Source: Pseudomonadota bacterium (GTDB lineage Bacteria; Pseudomonadota; Alphaproteobacteria; Rhodobacterales; Rhodobacteraceae). Taken from it: a DNA stretch of 64,000 bases. Position numbers and translations under genes: made by a program. Positions 61,560 to 64,000 of this stretch are shown here, in pieces (positions within the stretch are counted from its first letter, which is position 1; each line of letters opens with the position of its first letter). The notes under the pieces were generated by a model. It searched no databases. It saw only the letters and a program-made list of their open reading frames with translations, and was not told where the DNA came from. The stretch lies in the NCBI GenBank assembly GCA_021779835.1, contig JAJXZX010000016.1, positions 1 through 64,000 of the forward strand, written 5' to 3'.

Positions 61560-62522
61560 TCAGGCCGATTGCGACGTCCGTTCGGGCAGGTGGACGCCCT
61601 TCGCCCCCAGCAGCTCCGTCAACGCCTCCAGCCGCCGCTGATAGCGCGGCGATGGGTGACGCGCCAGAAGCGCGCGGCAGGCAATGGCACCCAGAAAGGG
61701 CCGGTTGACCCGGTCGAGTCGCCGCAGCAGCGCGCGCTGATAGGGCGTGTAGTCGCGCCGCGCGCGATAGAGTTTGGCAAACCTTTCGACCGACAACTCG
61801 CCCTTGCCCGCCGCCGCGATCAGGTCGGGCAGGATGCCCATACCCTGCAAGGCGGCCTCCAGCTTCGGGCCGATATTGGGACACCGCAGCTTGACCACAT
61901 GTGGAAGCGTGAACAGCGCAGCCTGCATCGCGTCTGGCACCAGCGCCGGATCGTAGGCGACAAACACATCGCCCGCGCCCTCGGTCATGTCGGGCGCATA
62001 GCCATAGCGGTCGCCGAAATCCAGTCGCCGGGTGCCGGGAAAACGCGTGTCCCACGGCACGATGGCGGGGTCGAGCGTCGCCACCGGCTGCACCGCCAAC
62101 ACCACGGCCCCCGGCGCCGTCACCGAATAGGCCGCCGCCGCATAGCCGCCCATTTCGGCGCCATAAAACACCACGCGGTCGAAATCCTCGAAGAACGCGT
62201 CATCGGTCAGTCGGTCGAAAAACCGGTAAACCGCCACGTCGCGATACCAAGTGTCGCCGTCCGCGATGATGCACAGATGCGACCAGCCCTGCGCCTTGGC
62301 GATGGTATGGCCCAGCGGCATCTGCCCCTCGCCGCTTTCACGAATATTGGCCACCGTCTCGAAGGTCACCAACAGAGTCGTGGTGTCGTCGACGAAAAAG
62401 GCCGAATGTTTGGCGCCCAGCGGCTCGAAATAGCCCAGCTCTTCGCCGATATCTTCGATACGCTGGAACCACTCTGCCTGAGTTGTGGTGTCACTCGCGT
62501 CGGCGTTAAGCGCATCCTGCAT
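61560..62522 (-). CDS. Alpha/beta-hydrolase-like conserved protein of unknown function
   Basis: A 320-aa protein. A segment FDRVVFYGAEMGGYAAAAYS (about residues 114-133) looks like the nucleophile elbow of an alpha/beta hydrolase (G-x-S-x-G), but the expected Ser is Glu, so it may not be a classical hydrolase. Downstream are AVQPVATLDPAIVPWDTRFPG and FGDRYGYAPDM. I recall homologs in Rhodobacteraceae that carry a misleading PAPS-reductase name. It is followed by the repeat R10, and preceded by a glycosyltransferase gene on the same strand. Confidence 0.7.
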   Translation of the reverse strand: MQDALNADASDTTTQAEWFQRIEDIGEELGYFEPLGAKHSAFFVDDTTTLLVTFETVANIRESGEGQMPLGHTIAKAQGWSHLCIIADGDTWYRDVAVYRFFDRLTDDAFFEDFDRVVFYGAEMGGYAAAAYSVTAPGAVVLAVQPVATLDPAIVPWDTRFPGTRRLDFGDRYGYAPDMTEGAGDVFVAYDPALVPDAMQAALFTLPHVVKLRCPNIGPKLEAALQGMGILPDLIAAAGKGELSVERFAKLYRARRDYTPYQRALLRRLDRVNRPFLGAIACRALLARHPSPRYQRRLEALTELLGAKGVHLPERTSQSA

Positions 62523-62626
62523 TGTCTGGGCCTTTTCACTCGGTCAAACTGGCGGTCTATTCCCATTCTCTGACGTCAAGAGTGAGGGGGCAATAGGGCA
62601 AGACTGCGGAATTAACGCCACATTCG

Positions 62627-63694
62627 TTAACAGTCAGGTGCCATTGTTTCGCCTGCTACTCCGGCGCGCGCGCGCATTGCGTGGGCGATCACAAGCGCTG
62701 CTTCCTCGCGCGACAGCACCCGCGTTGCCGGTGTCATCATCAGCCGCCCGAACAGCGCGCGCCACGGCTCTGCGCTCATCAACGCGGTGAATCGCGCCCG
62801 CCGCCACGCCACCGCCGCCCGGTGCAGCGGGCCCAGAATCGGATCGGCGTGAAATTCGGCCAGCACCGCGCCCCGCGCCCCCGCCAGCGCGTCGATCGAG
62901 GTGTCTTCGACCGCGCTAAAATTCCGCTCTACCCAATAGGCCATGTCAAATGCGCCCGCCTCGCGGTTGGCGCGGCCACGGTCGGCCTTGACCACATAAC
63001 TTTCCATCGCGCCCAAGGCGTAATGGTTGATCTGTGCAAGCTGGTAATTGTCCTGCCCAAAGTCGGAAAACAGCCGCTGCGTGCGAAACGCCTCGCCCAA
63101 GTCGCGGCCCGAGCCGTCGAACCACCGCGCCCCCGCAATGAGGCCCGGATTCGGGCTGCGAGGGCGATGCACGCCCAGCTTGCGATAGGTGCCGTCATTG
63201 TGAAACAGCGTCTTGATCATCGCCGCCCGCCACGGCCAGTGCAGCACCGCAGGTGCCGCACGGCGGAACACTTCGGTCACCGGGCGGTCCTCATATCCCA
63301 CCACCCCGGCGTTGCCAAAGAACCGCCAGGTCAGCGCGATGGCCGAAGCCTCGGGCAGGGCCGCGACCAGCGCGCCAACCGTGTGATCGCCGGTATGAAT
63401 GTTCACGAACTCATCGACGTCCGACACCAACAGCCAATCCGCCGCCTTCACGACGCCTTGGCTGTCCGCGTCCTTCAGCGCGGCCCATTGCGGCCCCTCT
63501 TTCCACGGCCCCGGATTGCGCCGATGCGTCAGCCCCCCAATCGCCTGAAGCCGGTCGAGCATCGCATCGGTGCCGTCGTCGCAATCATTGGTGTAAACAA
63601 GGAAATCGCTGACGCCCGCCGCCCTGTGATGGGCGATCCATTCGAGCAGAAACGCGCCCTCGTTGCGCATTGTGGTGATCATCAGCGTCTTCAT
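62627..63694 (-). CDS. Family 2-like glycosyltransferase
   Basis: A 355-aa protein: MKTLMITTMRNEGAFLLEWIAHHRAAGV, VYTNDCDDGTDAML, and the DxD-type metal motif LLVSDVDEFVNIH, as in the Glyco_tranf_2_4 group (PF13704) of cell-surface glycan enzymes. It lacks membrane segments and is probably cytoplasmic. The frame is open to 63730, but ATG 63694 gives the family start. The gap of 104 bases to the next gene downstream holds no feature I can name. Confidence 0.85.
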   Translation of the reverse strand: MKTLMITTMRNEGAFLLEWIAHHRAAGVSDFLVYTNDCDDGTDAMLDRLQAIGGLTHRRNPGPWKEGPQWAALKDADSQGVVKAADWLLVSDVDEFVNIHTGDHTVGALVAALPEASAIALTWRFFGNAGVVGYEDRPVTEVFRRAAPAVLHWPWRAAMIKTLFHNDGTYRKLGVHRPRSPNPGLIAGARWFDGSGRDLGEAFRTQRLFSDFGQDNYQLAQINHYALGAMESYVVKADRGRANREAGAFDMAYWVERNFSAVEDTSIDALAGARGAVLAEFHADPILGPLHRAAVAWRRARFTALMSAEPWRALFGRLMMTPATRVLSREEAALVIAHAMRARAGVAGETMAPDC

Positions 63695-63745
63695 GGGCGC
63701 TACCCTGCCCGTTGGGGCGCAGCACTGCAAGGGGCGCGCGCGGGG

Positions 63746-63790
63746 CAGGCGTCCTATGCCTCCGGCAGGGATATTTTGACCAAAGCAATC
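63746..63790 (+). repeat. Dispersed repeat copy R11
   Basis: GCCTCCGGCAGGGATATTTT followed by GACCAAAGCAAT matches copy R8 (reverse strand GCCTCCGGCGGGGATATTTC then GACCAAAGCAAT) almost base for base. It lies between the LysE-family gene end and the start of the glycosyltransferase gene. Confidence 0.8.
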
Positions 63791-63793
63791 AGC

Positions 63794-64000
63794 TTAGCTT
63801 CGCGCAAGGCCCGCCGTCAGAGCGCCCATGCCGATCAGGGCGGATCCCCCGGCGCGGTTCATCCATTTCAGCACCGCAGGCCGCCGGATCCGCGTGCGCA
63901 ACCTGTCTGCCAACAGAGCGTATCCTAGCGCGTTCAGCGTGGCGAGGCTGACAAAGGTGGCGATCAGCGTGGCGAACTGCCCAGGTAACGGTGCGTCGAG
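63794..64000 (-). CDS. C-terminal part of a LysE/RhtB-family exporter (cut by the window edge)
   Basis: Reading the minus strand from the window edge gives 68 residues, including FATLIATFVSLATLNALGYALLADRL and a final AVLKWMNRAGGSALIGMGALTAGLARS quoted here in parts: LKWMNRAGGSALIGMG. This two-helix end with the W-x-N-R-x-x-G pattern is typical of LysE/RhtB amino-acid exporters. The stop is at 63794-63796. The start lies beyond base 64000. Confidence 0.75.
   Translation of the reverse strand, partial: LDAPLPGQFATLIATFVSLATLNALGYALLADRLRTRIRRPAVLKWMNRAGGSALIGMGALTAGLARS

Overview
The window is GC-rich, tightly packed chromosomal DNA from an alphaproteobacterium, most likely of the Rhodobacterales (Roseobacter/Rhodobacteraceae). 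The clues are the gene families: a C-P lyase cluster, a hut locus of the HutF type, tandem dimethylglycine-dehydrogenase-like flavoproteins beside an MttB-family methyltransferase, soxBDAG, an Atm1-type transporter, CcmI, and a short extragenic repeat scattered over the whole window. I recognised no rRNA, tRNA, CRISPR array or intact insertion sequence. All assignments rest on reading the protein sequences; no search was run.

Layout. 1-8.4 kb: phosphonate (C-P lyase) genes phnH-I-J-K, a CorA-type transporter, phnL-N, an opposing 2H-phosphoesterase (DUF1045), phnM and a PHP-domain phosphoesterase. 8.6-10.7 kb: an NTF2-like protein, then arsenic genes arsR-arsC-aqpS. 10.7-17.3 kb: histidine utilisation, hutI-H-U divergent from hutF-C with paired operator sites between them. 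17.4-25.9 kb: a LysR regulator divergent from two DMGDH-like oxidoreductases, an MttB-family methyltransferase and a 3-hydroxyisobutyrate-dehydrogenase-like enzyme. 25.9-30 kb: less conserved stretch with three uncharacterised membrane or secreted proteins, mtfA, a small secreted protein and two gene-poor gaps. 30-40.6 kb: rsgA, rpiB, an EamA exporter, LysR/CaiB/acyl-CoA dehydrogenase, a decayed MFS transporter, a dus gene, DUF1289, ruvX, ccmI. 40.8-46.1 kb: heterotetrameric sarcosine oxidase. 46.2-54.9 kb: housekeeping genes (sodB, LOG, LysM protein, atm1, dnaB, pyrE, pyrC). 55-61.5 kb: urease genes ureD-A-B-(DUF1311)-C and ureE-F-G, split by two small genes and a palindromic repeat. 61.5-64 kb: two opposing-strand genes and the end of a LysE-family exporter.

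How the genes fit together. The window is dominated by scavenging of nitrogen, phosphorus and one-carbon units: phosphonates to phosphate, histidine to glutamate, methylated amines through dimethylglycine and sarcosine to glycine with folate-bound C1 units, and urea to ammonia. The most interesting non-gene signal is a repeat with core GGAGTATTTTTGCCAAGAAG and a related form GGATATTTTGACCAAAGCAA. It occurs at least eleven times, usually at gene ends and often beside GC-rich hairpins. One copy lies in frame inside phnK and adds about 17 residues near its N-terminus; another supplies the last codons and stop of hutH.
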